Shown piece after piece: positions 33,596-47,700 of a stretch of 64,000 nt of DNA. The notes below the pieces were generated by a model. That model did no database searches. It was not told the DNA's origin and worked only from the letters and a program-made list of their open reading frames with translations. Each line of letters opens with the position of its first letter. The first letter of the stretch is position 1. The DNA comes from Pieris napi (taxonomy: Eukaryota > Arthropoda > Insecta > Lepidoptera > Pieridae). The stretch covers positions 4,300,501 through 4,364,500 of the forward strand of contig NC_062250.1 in NCBI RefSeq assembly GCF_905475465.1. The letters are read 5' to 3'. The position numbers were made by a program, and so were the translations under genes.

Positions 33596-35860
33596 ATTGT
33601 CTTCAATAGAAGTGAAAGTTCGGTAGTGAAAAAAAATCACAAAAATATTGGATTTTCATTTTTATTCATAGTGTTATCTACTCTACTAGTCAAGACTTTT
33701 TATTTGATACTCATATTGAAGGAGTTGTGAAAAGAAAAATTAACCTGCCCTTTTGTTGGCGGCCATATACATACATACATTGAAGGAATAGGTATATAAT
33801 TGTATTCCGTCATTTTGTTGCGGCGGCCATCTTGGATTTACAAAGATACCGAATTATATTGTCATCCAAACTAAACGTGCATACCAAATTTCAGATCAAT
33901 CCGTCAACAGGAAGGGATCAAATTTAAATTAATAGGTTTGACCCAAACGGGGCTAAATAAAACCGTATAATAAACATGCGATAGCAGTAAAAATTATAGT
34001 ATATATTTTATTATATGTAAAAATATAGTTTGTATAGACTCCATTACATTCTTGTGCGCACTTTAATCCGCTATCGTGAGTATGATGTACGCTTTCACTA
34101 GCGTGTCTTAAAATTCTTATTGATTGATTTTTATATATATTTTTGTCAGCAATGCGGAGTTAAGAAATACCGGAAGATTTCCAAGACAACATTTTAAGCA
34201 TTAATGATATTTTAATACAATCACGATATGTTAAACTAACATATTTTGCGATATTTATTTATTGATTTATCCTTGTTTGCACAGGAATAAAATAATTACT
34301 TTGACAATAAACTTTTAAAAAAACTTGGCGCAACAGCCTTATCACTTTTAAGTGGTCTCCACCAGATTCTCTTTTTCTTCCAAGCTAAACTAAACGGTAA
34401 AAAAAAGAATTGTGAAGAAGTGCAAAAGTGCGAAACTTAATTTATAACTTATACAATAATAATAATAATCCATGTAGGTATTTAGATCATCCTTTAAAAA
34501 GCAGTACGACAAAAGTAACCCACAAATATCTACAAGATACCCATAAAATTACTGTGTTCACTTGGCTTAGACACCAATATGTTAGTGTACCAGGACTGAT
34601 TCATTCAATGCTGAGCTAAAGTAAACAGTTACCAAATATAATAATAAAAAATCTATGAAATTCTAACATTTATAAAGACTAATAACTTACAATCCAAAAC
34701 AGAGCAAATCTAAAGATTTTGAACGCGGTCCGAACAGTTCACGTAATCCATAAAAACATGTCATAATAAAACGTGTAAAACTATAAATTGAAACGAAGCA
34801 GTATTAATAAAAATTATTGATTAATTCATACATGAAATACGCAATTGAGTTTCGTAATAAGCATAATTTGACTTAACAACCCGTCAATAGCAGGCAAATA
34901 CAAGTAAAAGTTTCTCAAGTATACGTGAACGGAATCAGTATAGCTTTCGCAAAGTATCTGATTAGTAAACTGTCCACTTCGCAACGAAATTGTACAATTT
35001 CACTAAATAACATCGCATGCAAAGTTTTAATGCATGCTGCGTAATTTAATACCCTATCTTGTTTGTAAGGTTTTATTTAAAATTTGCGTTTAATTTTTGT
35101 TCCTTGTTGTTCGTAATGTCTAATTCGGCCCCACATGGAGTACTGTTCCGATATTAAATGATCAAAAAGAAAAGACAATTCAAATTTAATATATAGATAA
35201 AAACACAGAAAATTCTAATATTAGTAATTTTTGGTTAAAAATTAATTCTTAAAGGGATAATCAAAAAATATTATCTATAGAAATACGTTTTTAACATGTG
35301 AAAAATTATATAAACCATATTTTTGACAAATCTGATTTGTACGACGTAATTACATGAACGATTTAATGAAAAGAAACGATTATAATGTTACGCGACTAGA
35401 ACAAAAAAAATCACTTCTAGAGGTGTCAAAAACAAGTTCTATCATTCCATAGAACTCCCAGAGTCTGAATGAAATGTCAATCACAAAATAATCGATACTT
35501 GACAGCTGACATAATCGAAATAGATCTCTATCTGTAGAAAATTACAATGATTAATGAATGGAAATAATGTTATGTATACGAATAACGCGGACAAAACGTC
35601 TTCCGTAAATTGTCTGCACGGAACATATCGTAAATAATGTAAAAACGCAGTTTAGTAATCATGCATCATATATCGTGACAGAATGTACAAACGGTAATAA
35701 GGAAAGTGCAAGTAAGGAAGGCAGAAGATTATCTTGTCTAAGATTTGTTTATAATTTTACTATGATGCGTGTAATTCCGGTATTTTGTTCGTACACTTTC
35801 TATACTTATAAAGTCTAGTTATTAGAATTTACTCAAAAACTACTAGTCCGATATCATGAA

Positions 35861-36200
35861 TGTATATGTTAACGTAAAATTGTAAATACCGTTAGATTGT
35901 AATCTATCCCGCGAGATTATAAACTGTCGAAAGATTGTGAACTCAAGGTACTGCTTACAATTTAACGTATTAAAGAAAAAACTGTTTAACCGGATTGAAG
36001 TTATGTATTATTATAAATCAGCGCGCGAGGTGCGTACCGTTTCACAATTTGACGATTTCACTTCGATAGATTATAATCTACCGAATAATAATACGTTAAA
36101 TAGTAAGCAGTACGTTGAGTTCACAATTTTTCGACAGTTTACAATCTCGCGAGATAGATTACAATCTAACGGTTTTTACAATTTTACGTTGACATATACA
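35861..36200. mobile_element. 340-bp MITE with roughly 100-bp terminal inverted repeats
   Basis: The left arm (TGTATATGTTAACGTAAAAT, then ACCGTTAGATTGTAATCTAT, TGTGAACTCAAGGTACTGCT) is repeated inverted at the right with a few differences. The centre contains CCGGATTGAAGTTATGTATT and ATTATTATAAAT, shared with 3757-3785. The ORF 35937-36230 merely crosses it. TA occurs at both borders, but the ends are too symmetric to fix the duplication. Confidence 0.75.
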
Positions 36201-36265
36201 CTAAAAATATGCTCCATTATCCCTGAGTAGTATATCCTGAGTAGGCTATATTTATTTATAAAATA

Positions 36266-36611
36266 CTAGCAGACCGGCCAAGCGTTGCTGTGGCTAAGGT
36301 TTTTGTTATATTACATAGTAGCAAACTATTCAAGGGAAACGGTAGGAGAACACCAGTCATGGGGACCACAATGCTTTTTTGGTGGTTATGCCATTAAATT
36401 GTAGCTTATGTGAAACGTTGGTACTTTCAACACAGCGCCATCTGTTAGAATTGTGACTATCAAATAATAAACAAATATTTTGCAATAAAATAATATTGCG
36501 GTATAAATTGAGATGTAAGTAATGTAATCTGCAGTAAGCACACGGTGTGCAAATTTGATTGATATCGGTTCGGTAGTTTAGGAGTCCATAACGGACAAAC
36601 AACGTGACACG
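36266..36611 (+). mobile_element. Helitron-like element, diverged copy
   Basis: Begins ACTAGCAGACCGGCCAAGCG (compare CTAGCTGATCCGGC at 15425) and ends near GTCCATAACGGACAAACAAC / GTGACACGTAATTTA. ORF 36357-36602 is its shadow. Confidence 0.45.
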
Positions 36612-37484
36612 TAATTTATAATTAGGCTTTACCTTACCAATATCGGTGTAGTATACTGTTAAAGCATTTTTTTAAACTTTTGCATTTAATTTTACCATAC
36701 GTGTGATTGTAGTTTTGTAAGAAAACTATGTAGATGATAAAATAACTTTCTAAGTCACTGCAAAAATTAAAATAATATTAGTTACTTCCTGTCACATACA
36801 ATAACAATCTTAAATTATTTAACGTTTATAAGGTATAATAAATTGTTTTTACTCAACTTCAAGTCCTCGTAATGTGCTTTTAAGTAACTATAACTAATAC
36901 TATCGCTGAATTTGAACTAAGCTGGTTGCAACCAAAACAAAAGCTCAAAACCCGTTTAATAGAATAACTATAAAACATCTTCGTTTTAACGCCCTTACGC
37001 CATCTTTTAAAACGAGGTAAAACTGTTTGAAGATAGATATTTTCAAATGAGTTCACGACCCCACACATTCCTGTTCAATCACGTCACGATTGTTATATTT
37101 GTAGAGCCTTAATTGCGGCGAAGTCCTCAAAACTGACACTCCCGACATATTTAAAAAGCTCAAACAGCATTCAAAGCCTTTTAGGTGACTCAAATATACT
37201 TTACGACTTTTGTTTGTGACTTCCTTTGCATGGAACTTTGTATTGGCTGCACATATTCTTAGTAAAAAGTAGGTTTATTTATTTATTTATAAAAGGTTGC
37301 CAACGCTTAGCACACTGATACATTGGTACAAGAAATAAAATACAATATATAATGAGACAAGAACTTATAGGCAAATATAATATACACAAAGAGATAAAAA
37401 AAATTAAATTATAAAAACTAAAGGACAATTAATTTGAAAAAGTGAGGGGAATAACTTTAGCTAGGTTCTGTATATATATTTAGG

Positions 37485-37610
37485 TCATTTAAAGGCCGGC
37501 AACGCACTCATGAGCCCTCTGATATTAAGAGTATCCATGGGCGTCTGGATCACTTAACAACAGGTGAGCCTCCTGCCCGTTTGCGCCCTGTTCTATAAAA
37601 AAAGCCAGCG
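37485..37610 (+). repeat. LINE tail (family B)
   Basis: AAGGCCGGCAACGCACTCAT, then GAGTATCCATGGGCGTCTGG, CAGGTGAGCCTCCTGCCCGT and an A-run, matching 46793-46940. Confidence 0.65.
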
Positions 37611-38772
37611 GTAACTAACAACAAAATATATTTAACAAATATTCGGTATTAAATTAAGTTTCCCAGAAATAATGTAACTTTATTAGTCAAATAGAAGTAA
37701 AGATTTACTTTCTGGATTGATTTCTCACGCAAGGATTTGGTGGTGTCTTGTTCAGAATGTTGTTTACATAGATAAGAAGATAAGAGAAAATGGTAAATAA
37801 CGAACATAGACACGTAGAAACAATACTTTTACATTTATTTATTATATAATGACCATCTGTGTGGATTTACCCTCAGGCCTCAATTGTTCAAGCGTAAAGT
37901 TTTAATACGCTTATTCATCAGGATTAATATTGGCGAAGTGATTATTTATGAACACGTCGTTGCATGTATTTAACATAATTAAATAAAAAGAAGGGCAACC
38001 GGCCTTATCGCTTTCGAGCCATCTCTTCCAGGCAACCACTGCGGAAAAAATACATAAGACAGTTATTTACACAAAACTAATGGAACAAAACAAAGCAATT
38101 AAAACATGTGTAAACAGTGAAAAGGACAATCATAGAAAAAGGACACATAGAAAAGAAATAGTGCACATGAATCACGATAATTTCAGATCAGTTTGTAGAC
38201 TTTTAAAGGAAGATAGAGAAGGAGTTTAAAGCGGATAGGGACGGGAAGTTAATTCCATAGCCTCACTGCAGAGACCTTAAAGAAAGAGTTATGAGATGGT
38301 ATTGGGATATTTATAGAAGCGGTAAAACATTGGGTATAGTTTTCTATGAAAAATATTTCAATGAACAGACGCCAAAATGTGTCAGAATTATTTCAGGGGA
38401 TTAAGCCGTAATAAATTAACTCGCTTGTAAATGATTAAAATAAAACCGATATATTGAATTATGTTGGTCAAGGGTTGGTTTCCAGTAACGAAATAGGTCA
38501 GCAGGTAAAAATCCCCGCCCGTTCGACTCGTGCGCATCGCTTCACCTTGCACTCATTCACTTTTTGCCCACCTTTCGACTTACGCGCAGCCTCCACCATT
38601 GTTCGTTTAACGCATTTCTCTTGCGTGGGAACCGTTGACTTTTTCGTGCTTTACTCGAACTTATGTCTCCTCAGAGCGTACACTGATAACACGTAATGTG
38701 ATAAGTACTCAATAAGTTAACAAGTGAGTGGGTGCAAGTGATGAACAATATATAGTGAGAAAACATACGGAA

Positions 38773-41700
38773 ATGGCTGTGTCTACGGTGAGTTGGGATT
38801 CTGGGAATTTTATTTTTTGAGGGCGTGTTATCATAATTTAAAGATGAAATGTATTACTTTTGTGTAAGCTAAAATATATTTTATAGCAGATTAATTGTTA
38901 AAACCATTGTAGTTACATTTACATATACCTTATCTTTTCTATCACCGACTCAATAGATTCTATAAGAATACAATAAGAAACTCTTTTATTAAATATTAAA
39001 CATTAAAAAAAGATAACATAATTAATAAGTAGCTACTCAGTTACGAATCTTTAGAATAAACTCTTGTTAAAGTGAGATCAAATTAGCGATTTTTACATAT
39101 ATATATATTTACCAAGCTTACAATGTTTACTATTGTTTAGTCTATTTACTATGGCGTCGAATAAGACAATACGAGTTCATAATTTCGAGTATATTACGAA
39201 AGTTATGCCACACAAACAATGACATGAACAAAAATTTATGTCATATCAGAAAAGAGAAATGTGACAGTTGTGCAAAGTCATTTAATATTTACCGGTAAGA
39301 AACTAAGAATCTATAATTATATAATAGCTTCCTCGACTTCACCCGCGTGGATTTCGTATTAGGGAACATTTGTGATCTCTTCAACGATAATCTCTAGTCT
39401 ATATATATATAATGAAAATGGTCTTCGTTTGAGGCTCAATCACGCCTAAACCACTGATCGTATCGACATGAAACTACCACCATTCGATGCGAAATTTTTC
39501 CTAGATGGATTATGGCTATTTATTTATTAAATTCCAACGTTCCTTCATTTTTTTTATTGCTGTTTTACTTTTATGAAAATTTATCCATACGGACTTCACC
39601 GCGGAAACATTCGGGGAGGCTTCCTAGAACCTCTAAACGTCAACATCTGTTAAAAACTCGATTTTCGAAATATTTCAATTTTCTTAGCGGGAAGTTAAAA
39701 AGAAGAATAATAAAAATATGAAAAAAAAATAAAATAATGAAACATAAAATTTATTTTAATTCGTCCAGCAAAGCGGGCGCGAAACGGCTAGTAATATATA
39801 AAAGAAAATTAAAAAAAAAAAAGTTTGGTCCCCGTGGCAGTGTACCTCTAATGTTGGCGGCATTTCCCCGCTGTATTGCGATACTTATTCGTTGAGCGAG
39901 GAAGGCTGTGTAAATACTGTATGTTTGTGTGTTTTTTTTTTTAAGACAATTCACACCAATTGTCCTAGTCCCATGCTAAGTTGGTGAAGCTTGTGTTATG
40001 GGTACTAGGCAACGGATATACACACATATTATAGATAGATAGACATATAAATACATATTTAAATACCCAAGACCTAAGCACAACACCAAATGCTCATCAC
40101 ATCGATGTTCGTCTCAGCCGGGGATCGAACCCGGGACCCATGGATTCGCAGTCCGCGGTACTAACCACTAGACCAATGTACCTTTAATGTTGGCGGCATT
40201 CCCCGCTGTATTGCGATACTTATTCGTTGAGCGAGGAAAGCTCTGGGAGGGCCATTGTTAATTCTGTATATTTGTGTTTTGGAAATAAATATAAATATTA
40301 AGATAAATATATGAGGTTCCAACACTACAGATTTGAAAAATTATTTCACTATATTCTACATTATCCCTGACGAACATAGGCTACATTGATCATAAATTTG
40401 TGTAAAGCTAATTTAATTTTTTGTTAACCAAAACATTCCTCAGGAGTCACACAATCTTCATTGTAACCATATAAATTCTCCCGGCGGACTTTTGTAATAT
40501 GTAATATGTAAAGATAAATACATCTTTTGAACGATAAAGAATACAGCGAAAAATTATCCGTTTATTATTATAAGTGAATGCGTAATGACAATTCATAGAC
40601 ATCCTTAAAAGGTCGGCAACGCACTTGCGAGCCCTCTGGCAATGTCTATGGGCGGAGGTGTCAAACTCAAAACTCTAGATTTGTTTGTATGCTTGAGGGG
40701 TTTTATAACTACAATATTTTTTTATGAGGACATTGTTAGTCGATATTATAATTTTATAATCCGCAAACGAAATTATTATTACAATGAGATAGGTTTTAAC
40801 ATACATAAACCTGTAAGCTTCCATAAAAAAATAATATAATTCCGTTAATAAATATCGCTGTTATCTTCATTTCTACAGTCATAATTAATTTATCATAAAC
40901 ACTTGGCCTATTAAATAACATCCAACGTCACAAAATTTGAATTTGATATTACTTATTAATCTTTAATGTTTCAAGTAATATAGCCTGTTTAAATAATTTT
41001 GGTATCAGTATAAGTCCTTGTGGTACACCATACTTGAATAATAGCACAAAATCAACACATTAATTACATTTAGTAGAAATCGATGAGTATACAATGAGAG
41101 CTAATGTTTGTTTCGTGTTTGTACTATTAGTTTTCGTATACCTCACGAGTGGATTCATTTTAACTTGGATCACAAAGCCGGGCTTCGAAGATCATTGTTC
41201 TACACAATTGTTTTAACTTCGAGAAAGCGTATTTTCTCACCCAGCTCGTAAAAGATATAATATTTAATGTTTAAAATTTCGCGTGCTACCATGCGTGGTG
41301 ACAACATTTATACAATTTAAGTGCTTAATAAGTGTGTTTCCTGGCTGATGGATGCATTTTAGTCAAATAAATACAAGGATTTTAAGGAGTTCAGTTGTTG
41401 CCGGTTTAACACTAATTATTATTCATCTATTTAAATTAGATCGCACAAATATAACTTCGGTGAGAGTTTTTAGAAAAGCCTACCTCCGGTGTTATAGGAA
41501 ATAGTGACCCCAGTGGACCTATTTCAAATGCGACTAAAGTTTTTTGGTTTATAGACTTTGGTGAATTAATAGTATACAAAAGCGGCATGATTTAGTCTTA
41601 CGTTTTTAATATGTTTGTCCATGAAAGTGAAATATGTTTTAATAAGAATAAAATTCTTAAGTTTCTGTCTCTATTTTCAGTTTGAAACCTAACGTATAAT

Positions 41701-44700
41701 TGAGCTTCCTTCTTAGTTCATTTAAAATTTAAATAAAACCTTGAACGAATACAAACGCGCATTTATTACATTATTTTTGTTTCTCGATGGCTTTAATTTA
41801 AAAGTATCGCTGAAATCAGTGCTAAGGGGTTTATATATAAAAAAGTAGCGGAAGTATACCAGTTCAAAATCTCGAACTATGACATGTGCCGGATATAATC
41901 ACCATAAAGTAGACATAGACCATAGACTGAGGCAAGAAGTTCTAAAATTAAATTCGAATTACAAAGCAAAAATATTTGAAAATGGAAAGTTTAGTTCAAA
42001 TTATCATTATCATTACGTGATGGACAAAATAGATTTTATGGTTGTAAAATATTATGTCAGTTACGTAGACCTTTCACCTGTGAATAACGATTATTATTAT
42101 TACACACGGTGTATGTAAATTTAATGTTGGGCATCATTGTGTGTAATAGCGATAATATATGGCATGTTCGTTCATAGATAACAAAGGAAGATTAAGGTAA
42201 ATATATAGATGTAATTAAACAACCATACCTCATACATGATTTTTAATAAAAATATTTTTTTGTGCATACAAGATAATAATAGATAGCCTTATTAGGTACA
42301 TAGGAGCAGTGTTGACCTAGTGGCTTCAGCGTGCGACTCTCATCCCTGATGTCGTAGGTTCGATCCCCGGCTGTGCACCAATGGACTTCCTTTCTATGTG
42401 CGCATTTAACCCTTGCTCGTACGGTAAAGGAAAACATCGTGAGGAAATCGACATTTCTTAGACACAAAAAGTCGACGACGGGTGTGTGTCAGACACAGTA
42501 GGCTGATCACCTTCTTGCCAATTAGATTTAAAAATTATCATGAAACAGATTCATAAATCTGAGGCCCAGACCTAAAGAGGTTGTTGACTATCTTTTTTAT
42601 TAGGACTATCAAGCTTGATGTCGTGTTTGAACCCTGAGAGATTTTAATTGTAACGCACTAAATACTTATAAAAGGAAAACACGAGTAATAATTATTTTAT
42701 AAAAAAATATAGATTAAAAAGGGAAATGGAAACAGAAATCTGAGGCCAAGTGTCAAAAAAAGATTTGTCTAGATTTATTTTTAATAACAGTTGTTATTAT
42801 CTGTAATTTATGCGTCATAGATTCGATCACTCAATATGGTCATTTCAGTAGCCTAAAAGTTAGTCTAGCCTCAAGTTCATTTATATATGAGATAAAAACT
42901 CATAATAATTATTTATGTCTTCACGTACCACATTCCTTAAAAGCTGTAAAATTTAATAATACCATTAAGATTAGATCCCGACACGTCCCTTAATTTCACG
43001 GGAATGACTTTGAAAAACGAAAATTTTAAATGAGATTTATTGAGTGAGTCAGCGATCACACGATCGAGGGCCACTTTCAATTTCATTTCGTGTCCCATGA
43101 ATATTTTGTAAGACTATTATATTATTTATTATATAAATAATATACTAAAATATTAATTTTATTTAACTTATTAGAAATAAGCAATTCAAACTATTAATAG
43201 TAAAAATAATAAACTTTATTATCACACAAAACATGTTACACGCATAATAGTTGCAGATATAAGTTATGCTTTTTATATAAATAAATTCAGAATTCTGTAT
43301 ATTAATTTAACGAATATTTCAATGTTGCCTTCCCTTATTTTATGTAACAAGACATTCTTTAACTGATTGACGTTTTTAGTTATAACGATTTTCCAGATCG
43401 ATTTTCCAGTGATTGATTTAGACATTTTCCATTTCCATTTTGTATTGGTCTCCGTCGATTTTTGGAAATTTACGAAGTTTCAATGCCATTACTACTGTGG
43501 GTGAAGATCTAAAAACAATTCCTACCAACATTTATTCTTTTTACCATAATTTTCATCACCATATCATCGTGAGTTTTGTAAAGTTTGAGTCTGAAGTTTT
43601 AAATTTATCCATTTGTAATTATTATTACCATGTAGGTTAATAATATTAAAAACAATTTTTTTTGTAACTTATACACAGATATAATTAAAAATCATATGAC
43701 GAAATTTCATCACCTTAATAAAGACTAAAAAGTATTTTTGTAAATGGTAAATTTTTTCGTTAGTACTGTACTTCTTTATCTAATCTTAGTAACATTTTCT
43801 ATGAGATTAAAGGAAGAGTGTGTTTATTTATGATTGTATCTCAATGCCCTTTACCCTAGAGACTAGAAACCGGTCTTATCTTTTCATCTTATGAAAGCTC
43901 TGCTACATTGCTGTACATTAGAGAAGAAATAATTAAACTTTGGTTTAATGAATTTTTCGTAGAATATCTCCTGAGAAATACGTAATAATACTCTGTGTTT
44001 TTATTATGAAATTGCTAGTGTTGCTGGTAGGTAATACAAAAGTAGTCTATGTATAGCTTAATTCACGAGTTTTAGTTAGAACGCATAATAACTGGATTTT
44101 CCAATAGTTATACGGAAATTTGTCCGCCCCATGTCACAGAAATATTAAATTCTAAGTAATATAGAAAATTAATGGACTTTAAATACCTGTCAACATTATT
44201 ATTACACCTTGATATACATTACACCTTAATAAATTTGAATACAGTAAAAATTACTGAACCGACTTTGATGAAACTTAAACAGTTCGCTTACTTGGAATAT
44301 AATAAATAAAGATCGATATGAAATTTAGGTTGCGAGAAATTTGTAGACAAACACTTGCAATTTGTCATACGTTCTTGGAACCTTAAATAATTATAATACT
44401 CAAAAATTATCCACTTCAAACAATATATTATGTATATAAACAGATCCGAATGATAACATTATTTTAAATCGCTTAAAATGAGCCTATTTCAAACGTTTTT
44501 GCTATTAACCAATTTTCAGTAAAACGGTAATTTAACTACATATTTATCAATCAGGAAATAAGACACACACCACAAATACAAGATATGAATAAAAGTTTAA
44601 ATTATAGAAGTGTTTAAATAAAAGTATGAGCAACACAAATAAAAAAAACTACGGGTTGCACTCCGGGAGTGCCGGCAGAAGTGAAAACTTGAATATTAAC

Positions 44701-47700
44701 GTTATGCATTTTTGATATTTTGGAATGGTTAGGGAATAATTTTGAACGAATTGCTTTAATTATCAGTATAAAAGTACTATCATTTATGTGGTAGAATACA
44801 ATATTTATTTATTGCGCTATCGTACACAAACATGACAATTTATATTACACTAAATACGTCGCGCCAGCTGTCTACTCTTCATCCGTCTTACGAATTTTCG
44901 ATCAGGTCACGTGTCCTGACGCGAGTTTAACATTTTTTACCCATTCCAAAAAAATTGTACAACCCCGCTAAGGAAGTTTTCACTTCAAAAAAATACAATA
45001 ATAGAACGAAAATATAAAGAGCAATTTAGAGTACATACACAAATAACAAAACAATAACAACAACTATTTTAAAACTATTGAAAATATTACATTAATATTG
45101 TTACATTGTTCGTGATAAGTACCGGTCATGACAATTCAATTACACACATGAAAGTATTGGCGAATGTCTACATCGCATTATAAATTCAGTAATTATTAAG
45201 ATATATAAACTATCTTTTTTTAGAACGAATAAAAAACATCAATATTAATTCACGTAATGTTTTGACTAAATAATTTTGAGGCATGTTCGAATTATTACCT
45301 TAGAATCTAAGCTATATACCGTATTTTAGCGTGAAAATCTATAACTCTCAATTAGAGTGTACTTAAGGCAGATTGCCTTACTAAATCATAATTTGTTTTT
45401 TTTTATAGAACAGGGGCAAACGGGCAGGATGGCCTCCTGCCCTTTTGCCACCTGATGTTAAGTCTGATACTGTCTATACTGTCGCCCATGGACACTCTCA
45501 ATGCCAGAAGGCTCGCGAGTGCGTTGTAGAATTAGTACGCTCTTTTCTTGAATGATCCTAAGTCGAATTGGTTCGGAAATACTTTAGTGGGCAGCTGGTT
45601 CCAAAGTTTTGTTTTTCGGCACTCGCTCTGCCTTGCGATTCTATATTCGATTCAATTTATTTAGTCCTAAATTACCTCGACGTCCGTCGTTCCACAACTG
45701 TAATTTAGGACTAAATAAATTGAATAACAAAATACTATTCAATTCTCATGCCAACTTACAAAATATTGTATTACATAAATTCACAATAGTAAACCAATAC
45801 ATATTACGTTATAAAAAACTATTCAACTGTACGGTAAGTAAATCATGGGATTGGAGGCCCAGTACCTAAAAGTTGCTTATTATGTTGACACAGTAACGTC
45901 ATTGTACCAAGTCCAGGGGGCCTCATAGCCTAGCGGTCTTATTAAGTCGCAGCTAGGTGAGGGGTACCGGGTTCGATTCCCGATTCGAGGGCAAGTTTTA
46001 ATTTAATTTAAATTTGTTCTCGGCCTTTGGGAGGGTTGTGCGGTACCGGGCGAGTGCCTAAACCATACATGGAGGACATGATCGAATTTCTAAGGCAAAA
46101 AGCACGAATGATAAAAATCTCATACTTGACGCTGGCTAATGCACAAACCGTACCAGAACCATTAAAAAAAAAAAACCTATTCCAGCCATATATGTTCTGT
46201 TCCAAATTCAAAATAATTAAAAAGCTGAAAAAAAAGTTTTTATGTAACAGTATTTATGGCCAGACTAGTAAGTTCGATAGTTTTGGATATGAATAAATTG
46301 ATAGTATATTTGTCAATAAATGAAACTCGCGCAAATGCGTAGCAAATAATGATTATATCAGTTTGGATAACCACCACACGTAAACGACGCTACCAAAATT
46401 TATTGCTTTTAATAGGGCTATAAAAAGCTTGACCGGTGAACATTAAGATCAATTCGTAACCTAGAAGAAGCTTTATTCACAAGAACTTTTTACATCATAG
46501 AATATTTGTTTACGCCCATTGTTTTCTAAAAATCATTACCCCAGTTTTCACTTTCGAGAACATAGTCTTGTGACATAGGAACATCGCATTTTGTGTAATT
46601 AAGTAAAAGTTATAAAAGAAGCGTGCGAACTTACCGAGGCTAAGGTCATTGCCTTTTCTTTGACCTTTAATTAAATTAGATAAACTTTACCGTATTTAGA
46701 AGTTCAATGGTAGGTTTTAATATTTATTTATTGAAGATCACAATATACATAATGCTATATCTACAGTAAATGTCAATCAATCAATAAATTCGACTTAGGG
46801 TCCTTCAAGAAAAGAGCGTACCAATTCTTGAAAGGCCGGCAACGCACATGCGAGCCTTCTGGCAATTTGAGTGTCCATGGGCGGTATCACATAACATCAG
46901 GTGAGCCTCCTGCCCGTTTGCCTCCTATTATATAAAAAAAAATGTAAATGTAAAATAATACAATAAAAATTAACAAAAATACCAGCAAGCAAAACAGCGG
47001 AATTGGTATGAGATAGGCTCAAAAATTATTTCTTTAAAATTGATCAGCCCACTACCGAATATATCCAATATCTTTTATATGTCCTCCTTATCCGTGTTTC
47101 GTAGCTGTAGTCGGAGCCGATCTGTTTGTATATTTAAAAATAAATTGTATTAAGTTTTGACATAAATATATGTACGTGATACGAAGTTCACCGAGTTCAT
47201 CTAGTATACAAAAATGTAAAATAAATTTTCTGCTAACTAGCATGAAAGAACATGAAATAAATAATTCTAAATTTTAATGCTAGTAATAAAATGATGTCAT
47301 GATAGCGCCGTCGACTTTTAAACAAAATGGTATTTATACAGTTTACCTTAGCTTTGAGAAGATATTAGAATTCAGTCATGTCATTTAATTTATATATTTA
47401 TATAATATGACAACGTTTAAATCTAAAAAGTGGAACATAGTATTTTTTTGTACCAATAAATATGTATGTGAAATCCCGTAGAAGATCTCGTAGTTATCTC
47501 CTACATAATCGGCAAGTAGCAAGTAGCGGCGGTAGTAGGTAGGATCATTCAACTAATGAATGTATCAAAATAATAATATGGTTTTAATTTAGATACATAC
47601 TTTTATATTTAGCCACGTCTGTACTTTTTTGCTTCACTTTTCTGTTCCGTATAATTAACATGAAATTTAACTATGTAGTTATTTAGATACCTTTAAACAA

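Larger units (their letters stand above)
33640..38772. other. Gene-poor repeat-rich interval
   Basis: No ORF with domain or splice support. Contents: GGCGGCCAT-containing repeat near 33760-33930; inverted LINE tail near 34320-34385; MITE 35861-36200; Helitron-like 36266-36611; LINE pieces at 37280, 37485-37610 and 37985-38050. From about 38500 to 38772 GC content rises; this is probably promoter and 5' UTR of the 38773 gene. Confidence 0.5.

Noticed and set aside
46008..46296. Overlapping ORFs on both strands near 46.1 kb
   Set aside because: They lie over the family-E SINE.
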